A stretch of 60,000 nucleotides of DNA from Symbiodinium natans (GCA_905221605.1 CAJNDS010000713.1:149001-209000), one strand, 5' to 3'; positions 32,972 through 43,427 are shown, counted from the first letter of the stretch. Numbers and translations are program-made. The notes: generated by a model from the sequence alone, not told the origin.

Positions 32972-33046
32972 CTCAACCCTAGAATCTCGGTTCACCCGAG
33001 GCACAACCATTGAAAGTGGAGAAGTCATAAGAGCAGCTCTAAGCTC
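32972..33046 (-). CDS. DUF4116-like exon, canonical acceptor
   Basis: After GGTCTTCAG the minus strand reads ELRAALMTSPLSMVVPRVNR and then DSR. CAG|GAG phase 0 start. First of three exons spaced within 300 bp. Confidence 0.6.
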
Positions 33047-33075
33047 CTGAAGACCGAATACCGTGAACCAATAAA

Positions 33076-33153
33076 CTTTTGCGGCCGAACTGCGGAATCC
33101 AGGGCATAGCCCAGGCAGTGCGGTTGCTGCAGGCACGCCGTGAGGACAATCTC
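33076..33153 (-). CDS. DUF4116-like exon
   Basis: The minus strand reads EIVLTACLQQPHCLGYALDS and then AVRPQK. A TGA lies in frame just upstream (ATC TGA GGA), so an exon boundary must fall between it and the E codon. AG is available within that TGAGGA. Confidence 0.6.
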
Positions 33154-33183
33154 TCCTCAGATTGAAAGAGGAGAGGTAGGCGA

Positions 33184-33264
33184 TGGGGGCGTGCACACCC
33201 CGAAGTAGGCAACGCTTCAGCCATGGCACGGTCGCGCTTGAGCCGCGAGTCCGCATGCTCTAGC
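33184..33264 (-). CDS. DUF4116-like exon
   Basis: After GATCCCAG the minus strand has one base completing a split codon and then LEHADSRLKRDRAMAEALPT. Same entry phase as the exons at 39117 and 40632. Confidence 0.6.
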
Positions 33265-33367
33265 CTGGGATCAAGCAGATGCCTTCCGAGGGCTCAGGGG
33301 AGCTTTGGGGGTTGGTTCTTTGCGGGATTTAAGGCGAGGGTTCCCCACCACATCGAGAACAACAAAA

Positions 33368-33393
33368 ACACACACACACACACACACACACAC
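33368..33393. repeat. (CA)n microsatellite
   Basis: 13 dinucleotides. Confidence 0.95.
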
Positions 33394-33927
33394 TAAGTTA
33401 GTTGCAGGTGCTGTTGAAGGGTTCCAGTCTCATGTGCGGCCAAGGCGCGCCAGGGCATTTGACTTGATTGCTTGCAGGACCACCTCCAGTGGAAGAGATG
33501 TAGCTTTAGGGGGTTTAAGGGCTTTCTGGGCCAGGGGATGCTTATGGGATCAAGGTGCATACTGTGTTTTGGGCTTGGTATCAGGGTTCGGGGCTCACGG
33601 CAGCTGGAGGATTTCGGGTCTGTGGCGATAAGCCTGCAGGCGATGGACACCCCGAACCCTAGGCCCTGAACCCAACCCTGAACCCCTCTTAGCCCGAAAA
33701 AACCCATACCCACAAGCCGCTAGAAAGATCAGGAGGCCTGGCGATCTGCTCGAAGGTCTTGTGAAGCATACCTGGAGCTGAGGTTCCGATTTTGAGGTCC
33801 GTGCAAGAGCAGCACCATGAAGTTTGCTGCGCACAGATGCAAGCTCGAGCTTCGAGGGTAAGGATGGCCAGGATTTGGGCGGAGTTTGTTAAGCATGCCC
33901 AGCGTCATGAAAAAGAGCCTTGAAACA

Positions 33928-33930
<3 letters not shown>

Positions 33931-33973
<43 letters not shown>

Positions 33974-33996
33974 CAGAGAGAGAGAGAGAGACAGAG
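33931..33996. repeat. (GA)n microsatellite
   Basis: A 66-bp interrupted GA tract. Confidence 0.95.
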
Positions 33997-34428
33997 GGAC
34001 GAAATCCTCAAACTATGGAACAAAAGGCTCGTGCACCCATGCTTCGGAGCTTCGGGAGTGTTTCGGGGAAAGCCAACACCATGCCATGACTCCTTTGTCT
34101 TTCTCAAGGCACTGAAGGCAGAGTCCATTCAGCGCCACCGCGAGCATTATGAACTCTCGATCGTGCCTGTCATCTCAGTCCCCCAGAAATCCAGCGGCCT
34201 ACAAGCTAGCAGGATCGTGCCCCTCCTGTTTCATGGAATTGAACCATGCGCCACACCCCCTCCACCATATCGACAAAGGCTGACACCCAGCCTGAATTCT
34301 TCCGCGCCGTAGGCGAGGGCAGAGCCTTCTTGGCCTGAATCGCTCAAGCACATGGCCATCTGAAGGCATCTTAGGCAGCTTCAGGCCTTTCTGTAGCATT
34401 TAGGGCATAGGAGTCGTGATCCTTGTCA

Positions 34429-34503
34429 CTAGAAGAAGTGCCTGAGTGCCGCGCTCACGGCCGCCAAGACTACCGCACGTTCTGCTCGGAGCCTCTGAGA
34501 CGC
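34429..34503 (-). CDS. DUF4116-like exon ending in a stop
   Basis: The minus strand reads ASQRLRAERAVVLAAVSAAL, then RHFF and TAG at 34431-34429. LRAERAVVLAAV is consensus. The in-frame stop means a donor must lie before it, or the copy is decayed, or it is a terminal exon. Confidence 0.55.
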   Translation of the reverse strand, partial: ASQRLRAERAVVLAAVSAALRHFF

Positions 34504-35066
34504 ATGGACCAGGGCCTTAGGGCCGACAACGGCTTCGGTATGCTGTGGGAGGTTGCTCCAAGTTACCATATGTATATTTGAAACCCTAAACTCTAGACCC
34601 TATAGGCCGTTAAAGGGACCTTCACTTGAAGCCCTTCACTTGAAGCCGAGCCCCTGTGTCTGCAGTTTGCAATAGCTCTGCTAGAGGCATATACCCGGAT
34701 GCGCGTTTCGAGTCACGCTTCAGAACATGGGGGTTTTGGGGCTTCTGAAACAGGGTTGTGAGGCTTGTTGCGGATCTACGGTTTTGGGGTTTAAGCCATG
34801 GAGACTTTGCTGACAGAAAAGCCCCGCGTCCTGGAGTGGGAAAAGCTGAAAATTCCTGAGTTGAAGCCGAGTCGTAGGTAGGGTTCTCTGAAGCATTCTC
34901 CCTGCCTGATTCCTGTTATAATAACGGCCGGTACCTCCAACTGAAGCCCTCAACCCAAAACCCAAAACTCTAAACCCTAAACCCAAAACCCTAAAACCTA
35001 CCCCCCAACAAATATTCCAAGGGCCTACCCAGATGACCCTGAAGCAGCAGAATGTCGGCACCGTTC

Positions 35067-35141
35067 GCAAGTTGGGGGCAGGGCCGATCCGCGCACCCCG
35101 GTTGCTGCCAGTACCACCTCCCTGTCATCCTGGCCATTGCT
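35067..35141 (-). CDS. DUF4116-like exon, strong
   Basis: The minus strand reads GQDDREVVLAATGVRGSALP. DREVVLAA is the textbook start of a unit. C-type array low (34950-35000), TTTAGGG high (35141 onward). Confidence 0.65.
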
Positions 35142-35385
35142 GGGTTTAGGGTTTAGGGTTTATGGTTTATGGTTTGGGGCTTCGGGTTTAGGGTTTAGGG
35201 GGCAGCTTCAGTCGGTTAAGTCGGTTAAGTTTTGGCAGAATGTGGAAGAAGACCATCAAACCTGGATAGTCAGGCCTGCAATGGATCGGGAACTTTTGAT
35301 GACGTGCAAGCGACATCACCCGGATACGTAAGCGAAATAAAACTTGCGCTCAGCAGATGTACTGACCGACTGCTCCTGCATGGAA

Positions 35386-35551
35386 CTCTCTCTCTCGCTC
35401 GCTCGTTCTCTCTTTTGGTTCTCGCTCTCTCTCTCTCTCTCTGCACGCTAGGCCCCCTCCCGGAGGAGAAGGCCGCCCCCAGGGGCGCGCGAAGTCCACG
35501 GTCCGTTCTCTCTCTCTCTCTCTCTCTTGCGCTCTCGCGCTCTCGCGCTCT
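35386..35551. repeat. Two (CT)n tracts separated by a unique 60-bp spacer
   Basis: CT-rich 35386-35442 and 35507-35551. Confidence 0.9.
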
Positions 35552-36237
35552 TCGTCGTTTCACGTCTTGTGCCGATCAAGAGCGCTGGTGAGTCTAGTGA
35601 GCGCTGAATCTGCAGGAGAGGATGCCAGCATTGACACCAGAGCCAGGGAATCATGCTTGTGAGAGGAGCTGCCCGGGCCACACAAACCCAACAAGAGGAG
35701 GATGCAACGCCAAAAAGCACGCTGCAGCACCAGCCTTTCTAACACCTTCTTAGGATACATGGTCCCCTCATATGGGCCCTTAAAAGGGTACCCCCTATAT
35801 ACCCCTTATATACCCTATGCAAGTGAATACAAAAACCCTTCGAAACCTAAAGCTCTTGAAGCACTATCGGACCTTCAGGCTTTCCGACGCGAAGGCCAGG
35901 GTATGGCCAGACTCCCTCACAGCCAGCCTAAGAGGTTTGGAGTTTTCAAAGCAAATACTGCGTGCAGCTACAGGGTTGCAGAGTACTTCAAGTCACTTCA
36001 AGGCCCTCCGGCTTGCCATGGTAGCTTTAGTGATTAAGGTGATGCAGCCGTCTTTCATAAAGTCAAATCGGACTCTACCAGTTCCTTCCGTCACATTTGC
36101 TGCGGTGCACAGTTTAGGGTTCTGGGTTTAGGGTTTGCGGTTCTCCAGCTCAGGGTACAGTAGAACCCTAGAAACTTTATAAACCCAAAAGCCCTTCGAA
36201 GCCTACAGAACGAAAGCCTAAATCCTTGTATCCTCAT

Positions 36238-36306
36238 TAAACCAAGAACATACTGCTCGCCAAGCAACATCACAACCTCCTTGTCGTTGCGGAATTTCTC
36301 CTCGAG
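36238..36306 (-). CDS. DUF4116-like exon, strong
   Basis: The minus strand reads LEEKFRNDKEVVMLLGEQYV and then LGLM. It spans RNDK|EVV, so the AAG|GAG boundary is either used (with coincidental upstream match) or not present here. Confidence 0.6.
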
Positions 36307-36415
36307 GCACCTTCAGGGTTGAAGACAAGGCAAAAAATCATGGAACCGGGGTTTAGGGTTTAGGGTTTAGGGGTTGAGGGCTAGGTTAGGGTTCAAGGTT
36401 GAGGGTTTAGGGTGT

Positions 36416-36493
36416 AGGCAGGCGGCAGACCGCAGAAACTCGCTGGCGCCTCAGCGCGTCACCGCGTCTTTGCACGGCTTTGAGGGCGAAGTC
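36416..36493 (-). CDS. DUF4116-like exon, strong, canonical acceptor
   Basis: After GCTGGCACAG the minus strand reads DFALKAVQRRGDALRRQRVS and then AVCRLP. CAG|GAC phase 0. A G-type array abuts the low side, contrary to the usual orientation. Confidence 0.65.
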
Positions 36494-36744
36494 CTGTGCC
36501 AGCGATGCGGGTTGGGGCATGAGACTAGACTTAGGCTCACAGGCAGACAAGCAAGGGGGGGTAGAGTCCTTAATATATGTATAAAGATACTTGCTAGGGT
36601 GAGCTGCCGTTCCTTCAGGACACGAAGCCTCGGGATTTGTTGGGACACAAAGGCCCATAAATACACAAAGATAAGGATCATCCCCGAGCCCTTCCGCGCA
36701 TCGGGACCTCGACTCCCAACCACCCCAGAGCCCCCTATCATACC

Positions 36745-36805
36745 CCCTAAACCCCAAACCCTAAACCCTAAACCCTAAACCCTAAACCCTAAGCCCTAAG
36801 CCCTA
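36745..36805. repeat. (CCCTAAA)n array
   Basis: About eight units ending in CCCTAAG variants. Confidence 0.95.
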
Positions 36806-36989
36806 AACCTTCTGCTTTCCTTGCCTTGCTGCTTCGCAAGACATCGTCCGCATGGAATAGAACTCCCGGGTTGAGCTGCAGGGCCTGGAGGACCTGGACT
36901 CGGACCCTGGAGGGCCCTTGTTTGGGGGCTTTTTGGTTTGTATGCAAACATCGACATCAACGGACTACGTGGATATGTGACATATATAG

Positions 36990-37312
36990 AAGGACCCGAG
37001 GACTGGAGAGCAGGGCATAGCAGGCCCCACAAACCACACGGTTCGCTGTAGGGGTTCTCTGTAAGATGCTCGCACTCAAGCATCAAAGATCGATGTTGCA
37101 ATCCATTGAGCCGGTCAAAGGGCACCATCTGGGCCACCTTACCGGCACTCCATCCCATCCTCGACATGCAGCTTGCCGTAGATGGCATGGACACGATAGG
37201 ACGAAGCATGGGACTCAGCAGGCCGAACATGAGCCTTATGCTCGTAACCGCCCACCGGTTTTCAAAGATCTTGCAGAAGTTGAACTCGAAGGCCCTAACG
37301 ACGCATCCTCGC
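36990..37312 (-). CDS. Candidate longer exon of unknown function
   Basis: A minus-strand frame open for about 100 codons reads GCVVRAFEFNFCKIFENRWA at its start and later GKVAQMVPFDRLNGLQHRSL. The start after GGCGAG|GA resembles a DUF4116 entry (CVVRAF). The rest is not recognised. Overlapping plus-strand ORFs weaken the call. Confidence 0.25.
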
Positions 37313-37597
37313 CATCGAAGAAGAGGAGCTGATCGCCCGTCAGATGTGCGGTGCTGCGCAAGACTGGCATGTCATGAGCCCGACCTTTGTCGGAGCATGG
37401 CCGCAACTGGCATGGTGGGCCCTTTTCCCTTGTGCGCAAACATAGGGCTTGGGGGCTTCGGGTCCAGGGTTCATGGGAACCAAGAAACGGCGAAGGGATG
37501 CTTATGCAACTAGCAGCTTGGGGCAACGACGATACCTGAAGTCCAAGACCAGAACCCAAAGCCAGCCGCATACGATGGCCAGCTCCAATGACAGACT

Positions 37598-37659
37598 TAA
37601 GGGAACCTCGGCGCTGAAAAATGGGGATTAAGGACCCGCACCAAGAGGTCAAAGCCATC
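37598..37659 (-). CDS. Possible DUF4116-like exon
   Basis: The minus strand reads DGFDLLVRVLNPHFSAPRFP before TAA. It follows the xFxLxxxLxNPxxxxxxP pattern of 28005-28118. Confidence 0.35.
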
Positions 37660-37764
37660 CAAAACCCCCATAGAAGCCCAGCTTAACCCTGCTTAACCCC
37701 AACCCCTACACGCCAAACACTAAACCCTAAACCTTATAAACTCTAAACCCTAAACCCTAAACCC

Positions 37765-37865
37765 AGCTTGTCCAAGGCCGCAGCAAACTCCGCCGAAGAG
37801 CGCAGCCGGGGTGAGGCCCGGCGCAGCGTCGAGGCATTGTGGCGGATGGCCGCCAGGATGATGTC
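37765..37865 (-). CDS. DUF4116-like exon, strong, array-bracketed
   Basis: After CACAAACAG the minus strand reads DIILAAIRHNASTLRRASPR, then LRSSAEFAAALDK. It covers one full unit. CCCTAAA begins 2 bp beyond the low end and TTTAGGG about 18 bp beyond the high end, the clearest example of the converging arrangement. The low boundary reads GACAAG|CTGGG, not a GT donor. Confidence 0.7.
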
Positions 37866-38751
37866 CTGTTTGTGGGATTGCGGTTTAGGGTTAAGGGTTT
37901 AGGGTTGACCCTCTTTAATGTGTAGGGAGGACCCCCCCCCTGAACAGTCGAGGCGTGGATGGGATCCTGATTACACGGCCCCGGGGGCTTATATGATTTT
38001 AATAGGGACAGCGATGCCCAGCATCTTTTTTAAAGGCGCGCCGCGTGGATTTTTCTTACGGCGCCCGGACGATTTGACCTTCAAGAAAATCCCCCAGGGG
38101 ATCCTGAATAATTCGGCCAATTTGACTTTAAAGAGGCCCCCCGTACTAAACAGGGTCCAACATTAGGATTTAGGGTTCAGGGTTCAGGGTTCAGGGTTCA
38201 GTGAGCAGATTCCTTTGCCACCGGTCAGGCTCGGAGTTTAGGGGGCCTTGGGACGGACTTTGGGCTCGAAGAGGTTGCCACCATCTCGTCAAGAAGCCCC
38301 CCTAAACCCTAAACCCCAAAGCCTAAACCCTACCCTAAACCCCCTAAATTTCAAGCTGCTCTTTGCGAGAGAGCTCGCTCTTGAACCCCCTGAGGCCAGT
38401 CTTGATTACCCTTTTGAAAAGGGGTCAGGGGATGCCTCGTCGTCACACCGCTCAGACCCGGCGTGCTTCAGGGCCTGAGCATCTGTGTAAAGCAGAGGCC
38501 TAAGGCTGTGGCGCTGATTTCTTTGGGCTCAGCTCTTGTGATCAAAGGCTGGCTGCTATGGTTCAGTGGCCTGTGTCCGTGGTACATGGAGGCTAAGATG
38601 ACCCCAATACAACATGGAACGCCGGCCAGCTGCACAAGATCTGTTCCTGGCTCAAGACAGCGACGTCTCCGTGACACGTTGGTCTGGCTCGTGTTGAATT
38701 CTGCTTCTCTGGCCAGCTGTTAAGCCGTCATTCCACCCCTAGCACCTTTTG

Positions 38752-38811
38752 ATGCTCACTTGCTGGGACACGGACGAAGCCGCAGCGTGATACCGCTTCA
38801 AGGACCACGTC
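38752..38811 (-). CDS. DUF4116-like exon
   Basis: After AAAGCGAAG the minus strand reads DVVLEAVSRCGFVRVPASEH. AAG|GAC phase 0 boundary. Array orientation on the high side is C-type, an exception. Confidence 0.6.
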
Positions 38812-39116
38812 CTTCGCTTTTTGCAGGGAAGTTCAGAGGTTCATTGACCTAAACCCTAAACCCTAAACCCCAAACCCTAAACCCTAAACCCGCAACCCCG
38901 AACATGTGGGAGAGGCTATTGCAATGCAGGCCCCAGCACCAAGCGCAAGGTTCAAGTTGGGACTGAATGTGTTCCTACCACGAAGCCAGCCACCGCTCTA
39001 GAACTTGACCCAGGGTTTAGGGTTTAGGGGTTTTTCGGTTTAGGGCCCAGCCCTAAGCCCCAAAAACCGTGAATAGCCAACCTTGGACCATGAGCCCCTG
39101 AACCTCCCAGTCCCAC

Positions 39117-39156
39117 CTTGTCGTTCCTCAGCGCCGGCGAGGCAAACTCCAGAGTA
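39117..39156 (-). CDS. DUF4116-like 40-nt microexon with AG and GT boundaries
   Basis: Bounded on the minus strand by GTGCCCCAG|T and GACAAG|GTGGGA. One base completes a split codon and 13 codons follow: TLEFASPALRNDK, the exact second half of a DUF4116 unit. Exit is phase 0 after K, matching exons that begin at E/D in phase 0. Confidence 0.65.
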
Positions 39157-39832
39157 CTGGGGCACGCCCGGACAGCCTGCCGCTGGAGTTTCTTGAGTTC
39201 TGCGCTTCGGCGTTTCGTAAGGAATCAGTGAAGCAGGCAAACTCCTGAAGGCTTGCTTTGAAGCAGGACTACATAACCACGTGAAGAACAGAAGAGACCA
39301 CACTCACCCTAAACCCTAGAAACCCGAAACCCTGAACTCCGGAAGGGATTCGGGCACGATTGTTGTCCATGCCTTGGCCTAAGGACGCCTCACAGCTGCG
39401 CAGGGGCAGCTCTGCAAGACCCAACATGCCCCCAAATGCAACATTGGAGCTCGGACACCAGAGCCCTGAACCGGCCGAAACTAGCAATATCACCACAGCA
39501 AGCCCAAATTTAGCGTTTAGGGTTTAGGGTTTGGGATTAACCTCAGCCACACGCACTGCAGGAGAGCCAAGCACCTCCAAGACCAACGACTTGTCACCCT
39601 GCAACTTCGGATCTGCGAATGCCAGTGAGTCGGCATCGCGCGCCACGGATCGTCGAACGACCTACCGGTGGCATGGCGATGCGGCAGTGTACATGATTCT
39701 GTCATCAGGTCACTGACTCCGACTACTGACCCTAAACCCTAAACCCTAAACTTAAACCCTAAACCCTAAACCCTAAGCTGTCCCGATTGAAGCCGGCCTC
39801 AGGATCGGCTCGCAACCTGGGCATGCACAGGA

Positions 39833-39895
39833 ATTCAAGCTGCTGCGATGCTGCATCGGGTAGAAGCACTGCAGCAACAACTGCACCAAGCTTGA
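39833..39895 (-). CDS. Possible DUF4116-like exon
   Basis: The minus strand reads VKLGAVVAAVLLPDAASQQL. The core AVVAAV...AASQQL fits loosely. Confidence 0.35.
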
Positions 39896-40094
39896 CGGCG
39901 CTTCTCTAGGGTGCGAGTATTCAAATGCATGAGAAGCTTGTTCTGTACCGCTAAGGCCTCCTGGCGCCAGCAGTTTTTACTGGCAAGACTGGGTTTGGGG
40001 GTTGGGGTTTGGGGTTCTTTGGGGGGATTTGGGGAATGGGGTTTGGTGAAACCAGAGGTGCAGACTCCCCATAAACCCCAAGGAGCCCCTAAAA

Positions 40095-40166
40095 CGACCC
40101 TTCGCACCTCGGCGAGGCGAACTGTAGCGCATAGCCCGAGGTGTCTACAGCGGCAAGGACGATGTC
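40095..40166 (-). CDS. DUF4116-like exon, strong
   Basis: The minus strand reads GDIVLAAVDTSGYALQFASP and then RCEGS. Near-consensus full unit. AG for an acceptor lies 2 bp further upstream (TGAG|GG GAC). Confidence 0.65.
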
Positions 40167-40262
40167 CCCTCAGCCAAGAACACAAGGCGGCGTTTTGATC
40201 TCAAGGGGCTTGGAGTTTTGGGGAGTATAGGGGTTAGCACTGCAGATTTCTGCTCGCCTTAA

Positions 40263-40322
40263 GCCTTTGTCGACGAGGCCGTGGCGATCTTCCCGCAGGT
40301 CGCCGGCATGCGCCAGCGAGGA
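40263..40322 (-). CDS. DUF4116-like exon
   Basis: The minus strand reads SSLAHAGDLREDRHGLVDKG. ALAHAxxLREDR is the second half of a unit. Confidence 0.55.
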
Positions 40323-40631
40323 TGGCCGGCAGCGAACGGCTTCCTATCGTAGTGACACCCGCGTCACAATCTCAACATCGAGCTTGCCCGACAACATGTA
40401 TAAGGAAGCAGCACCACGAAGGATTAGCTGAGGTAGCTGATGGATTACTGGAGAACCCCTGGAACGGATGGTTCAACTTGCTAGCCCAGCATCGAGCACT
40501 TCAGGCATCCAATAAAATCCTCCTGTGTCATCTCATCCAGTAGAATCTATAGTCAGAGTGACTTCCACGGATTTTACCGCATACACTTGTGATTTACCCT
40601 AAACCCTAAACCCCAAAGCCCTTAAAACCCC

Positions 40632-40687
40632 CGACGGCCTCGACCAACTCTCGGTTTCCTCGCAACGCCGGCGAGGCGTGCGCAAAG
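40632..40687 (-). CDS. DUF4116-like exon, array-bracketed
   Basis: After ATGTTTCCAG one base completes a codon, then FAHASPALRGNRELVEAV. The array on the low side is CCCTAAA (40598-40625); on the high side is TTTAGGG-type (40712-40775). Confidence 0.65.
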
Positions 40688-41175
40688 CTGGAAACATTGA
40701 CCTGCTTGATGCTTAGGGCTTTGGGTTTAAGGCCTAGGGTTTAGGGTTTAGGGTTTAAGGTTTAAGGTTTAGGGAAAAAGGAACAAGATACGGGCTGAGA
40801 CCTGCCGAACACATGTGCACTGGGGACATGCCGGCCAGGGGAAATTCTGTCAGGCCATTTACTCAACACTCTTGCTTGAGGTTCTGAAGTAACGGAGCCC
40901 CCCTTGGGCAGCAGTTGTCCACAAGAGTTTTCCAACCTTGCCCAACATCGTTCTAAACCCTAAACCTTAAACCCTAAACCCTAAACCTGCTACATGCACA
41001 CCTGAAGGTTTTCGCTTTTCGTTGCTGGGCTGGGCCTTTGTGGCATGATACGGTGGGTGGGCGTTCTGGGGGTAGGGTCCACTGCCTTCAATATTCCAGC
41101 ACTCAAGAGTAAGGCTGCATGGAGCATCGATTCCCGCATGATATGAGAATGTCGAGTCCTCAAGACGTGTAACTG

Positions 41176-41271
41176 TCAGTGGAGCGGCTTCATACGTTCC
41201 ATGGACATCGCGCAACACAGAACGCTGGCCTTGAGTGCAGCCATCACAAAGTCCCAGTTCTCCTTCAGCTC
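41176..41271 (-). CDS. DUF4116-like exon, canonical acceptor
   Basis: After GTCGAAG the minus strand reads ELKENWDFVMAALKASVLCC, then AMSMERMKPLH and TGA at 41178-41176. A longer overlapping minus-strand ORF in another frame (41410-40967) is judged a shadow because this frame carries the family pattern. A donor must precede the TGA. Confidence 0.55.
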   Translation of the reverse strand, partial: ELKENWDFVMAALKASVLCCAMSMERMKPLH

Positions 41272-41478
41272 CTTCGACCCAAACCCTAAACCCTAAATCC
41301 GAAACCCCAAGCCCTAAACCCTGAACCCTAAACCCCAAACCCTGAACCCTAAACCCTGGAAAGGCAAGACAGGGCTGCAATTCCGGTATACGCGCAATGC
41401 ACGACAGCAACAGCCGATCTTTCGTCCGTTCTTGACCCGATAGACCCTAAGCTGCGAACCGTCACGTAGTACCATAGT

Positions 41479-41730
41479 ATATATGTATATATAGATGGAT
41501 ATAGATGTGCACATATATACATATATACATATATACATATATACATAGATACATATATACATATGTGACCGTGTTTGTTATGTTGTTTTCTCGTTAGCAT
41601 ACATCTATGCATATGGACATATATACATTTCTACATATATACATACATATATACATATATCCATACATACATAGATACATAGATACATATATACATACAT
41701 ACACATATACATATATGCATATGTACTGCA
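41479..41730. repeat. TATAC/ATAC microsatellite region
   Basis: Mixed TATA, TACATA and ATAC repeats over about 250 bp. Confidence 0.9.
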
Positions 41731-41824
41731 AGCCCCAAAGCGCCTCGGCAGCATAAGAGAGGGCGGAGCCTTGGATGCCTATGGCGGAGAGGAGGAATTC
41801 CGAGTCCTTTCGGAGCGCCTCGAA
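41723..41824 (-). CDS. DUF4116-like exon, strong
   Basis: The minus strand reads FEALRKDSEFLLSAIGIQGS, then ALSYAAEALWGLQY. A full unit with consensus spacing. Its low end adjoins the ATAC microsatellite. Confidence 0.7.
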
Positions 41825-42119
41825 GCGGGAACCCCGAAAACGCCAGGTTGAGGATCGGTTTAGAGGTTTAGGGTTTAGGGTTTGGGGTTTAGGGTTTAGG
41901 GTTTAGGGTTTAGGGGTTAAGGTTCAGGGTTCAGAGGGTAGGATTCAAGGTCTTCGGATGGTTTAGGGTTTGGGGCCTCTTTTGGGGGCCTGGTGGGGCG
42001 GGTGGGCGGGTGAAGACGGCACTCAAGCCAGAACAAGATGCACCAAACTTACCCCAACTGAACGCCCCCTTGAAGGGCGGGTGGCGTAGGGGGGATGGTA
42101 AGACTGTAGGGGTTTCACC

Positions 42120-42296
42120 CTGGAGAAGGCTAAACGTGAAACCCTAAAACCTAAATCCAAAACCCTAAACCCTAAACCCGATACCCGAAACCCTAAAGTC
42201 TAAAAGCCTAAACCCTAAACCCTAAATTCCCTAAATCCTAAACCCTAAACCCTAAACCCTAAACCCTAAACCCTAAACCCTAAACCCTAAACCCCA
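42120..42296. repeat. CCCTAAA array, degenerate then perfect
   Basis: About 20 heptamers; the last eight are perfect. Confidence 0.95.
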
Positions 42297-42297
42297 G

Positions 42298-42366
42298 CCT
42301 CTGCTTCGGCAGTGAGGAGCAGCGACGGGTCTGCGCGCAGGGACGTGAGGAGGTCCTCTGGCATCT
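42298..42366 (-). CDS. DUF4116-like exon, array-bracketed
   Basis: The minus strand reads MPEDLLTSLRADPSLLLTAE. LRADPSLLLTA is the unit junction. CCCTAAA directly low and TTTAGGG (42413) high. Confidence 0.5.
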
Positions 42367-42412
42367 GTGACTTGGGTCCAAAGCTTCCAGGGCCTTTGCG
42401 AACCCCAGATGG

Positions 42413-42545
42413 GTTTAGGGTTTAGGGTTTGGGGTTTAGGGTTTAGGGTTTAGGGTTTAGGGTTTAGGGTTTAGGGTTTAGGGTTTAGGGTTTAGGGTTT
42501 TGGGTCCAGGGTTTAGGGTTTTGAGTGTAGGATTTAGGGCTTAAA
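42413..42545. repeat. TTTAGGG array
   Basis: About 17 heptamers, mostly perfect. Confidence 0.95.
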
Positions 42546-42549
42546 TAGT

Positions 42550-43425
42550 AACCTGCTCTACAATAACAAGGACCTCAAAAAGGGCACCCCCTATTTTCGT
42601 AAAGCCCCATATGTCTATAAAGAGCGACAGTGGGCACAAGAGATTTTATCACCCTTGCGATCCCATGGCCCGAGAACGTTGCATTTCGCCTTTGCTAGGT
42701 TTAGGGTTTGGGTTTAGGGTTTATTTGGGGGGTGTTAGGACTCACGGGAAGCTTTGTATCACAAGCAGTCCGACTGTGTTGTTTCTCAAGCCGACACAGC
42801 TTGAAACATGCATCTGCCCGTGGAGCTTCAATCAGCAGAGGACGGCATGAGCAAATAGTGGGTCATCCCCACACAAGGAGCAACTTAATGCAGTCCTGGC
42901 GCAACCTCTGCCCACGCTGCCTCAGAAGAAAGCAGCAGTGCTCAGTGCATTGAACGTGCATTGCTGTAGCAGCCATACTTCAAACTTGAAAGCCCATCAC
43001 CCAACAGCCGCAGAAACTTCGATTTGACACCTTTTGCTACAATCCACCTTGCACCTTACGGGGTGAAGACCTGAAGACTTTCTGGCCATAAAGCAACACC
43101 ACCTGTACGTTCCCAAACACCGACTAAACAGCAGCTCCAATACAAAAACCAGCTGAACACCGCCCCATGATCCTCACATCCTCTGAAATCGGGGCTCCCG
43201 CATCACCAGAGCTCACTCCCATAGCGCATGGTGGGACCACGACCACTCAAGCAGCTGTTGAGGGATCTGGAGCTTAAAGAAGTTCAGGGGCTTAGGGATT
43301 ATAAGGCAGGACAGGACCGACTGGAGGGGTTTCATCACTGGCAACATTGCGGCTGAAGGAGAAGGCAGCAGACCGGGCGGCAAATCACAAGCTCGTAATA
43401 TGCACAATTGCGCTTCAGAAATGCC
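42550..43425. other. Unassigned stretch
   Basis: GGGCACCCCCTATTTTCGTA words at about 42580-42605 resemble degraded inverted-repeat elements. TTTAGGG variant at 42698-42725. No gene recognised. Confidence 0.4.
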
Positions 43426-43427
43426 CA

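Noticed and set aside
40967-41410. 147-codon minus-strand ORF reading LTVTRLEDSTFSYHAGID
   Set aside because: Looks protein-like, but another minus-strand frame (41271-41176) carries a DUF4116-type unit with the standard AG boundary, so this is judged a shadow. It extends into telomere repeats at both ends.
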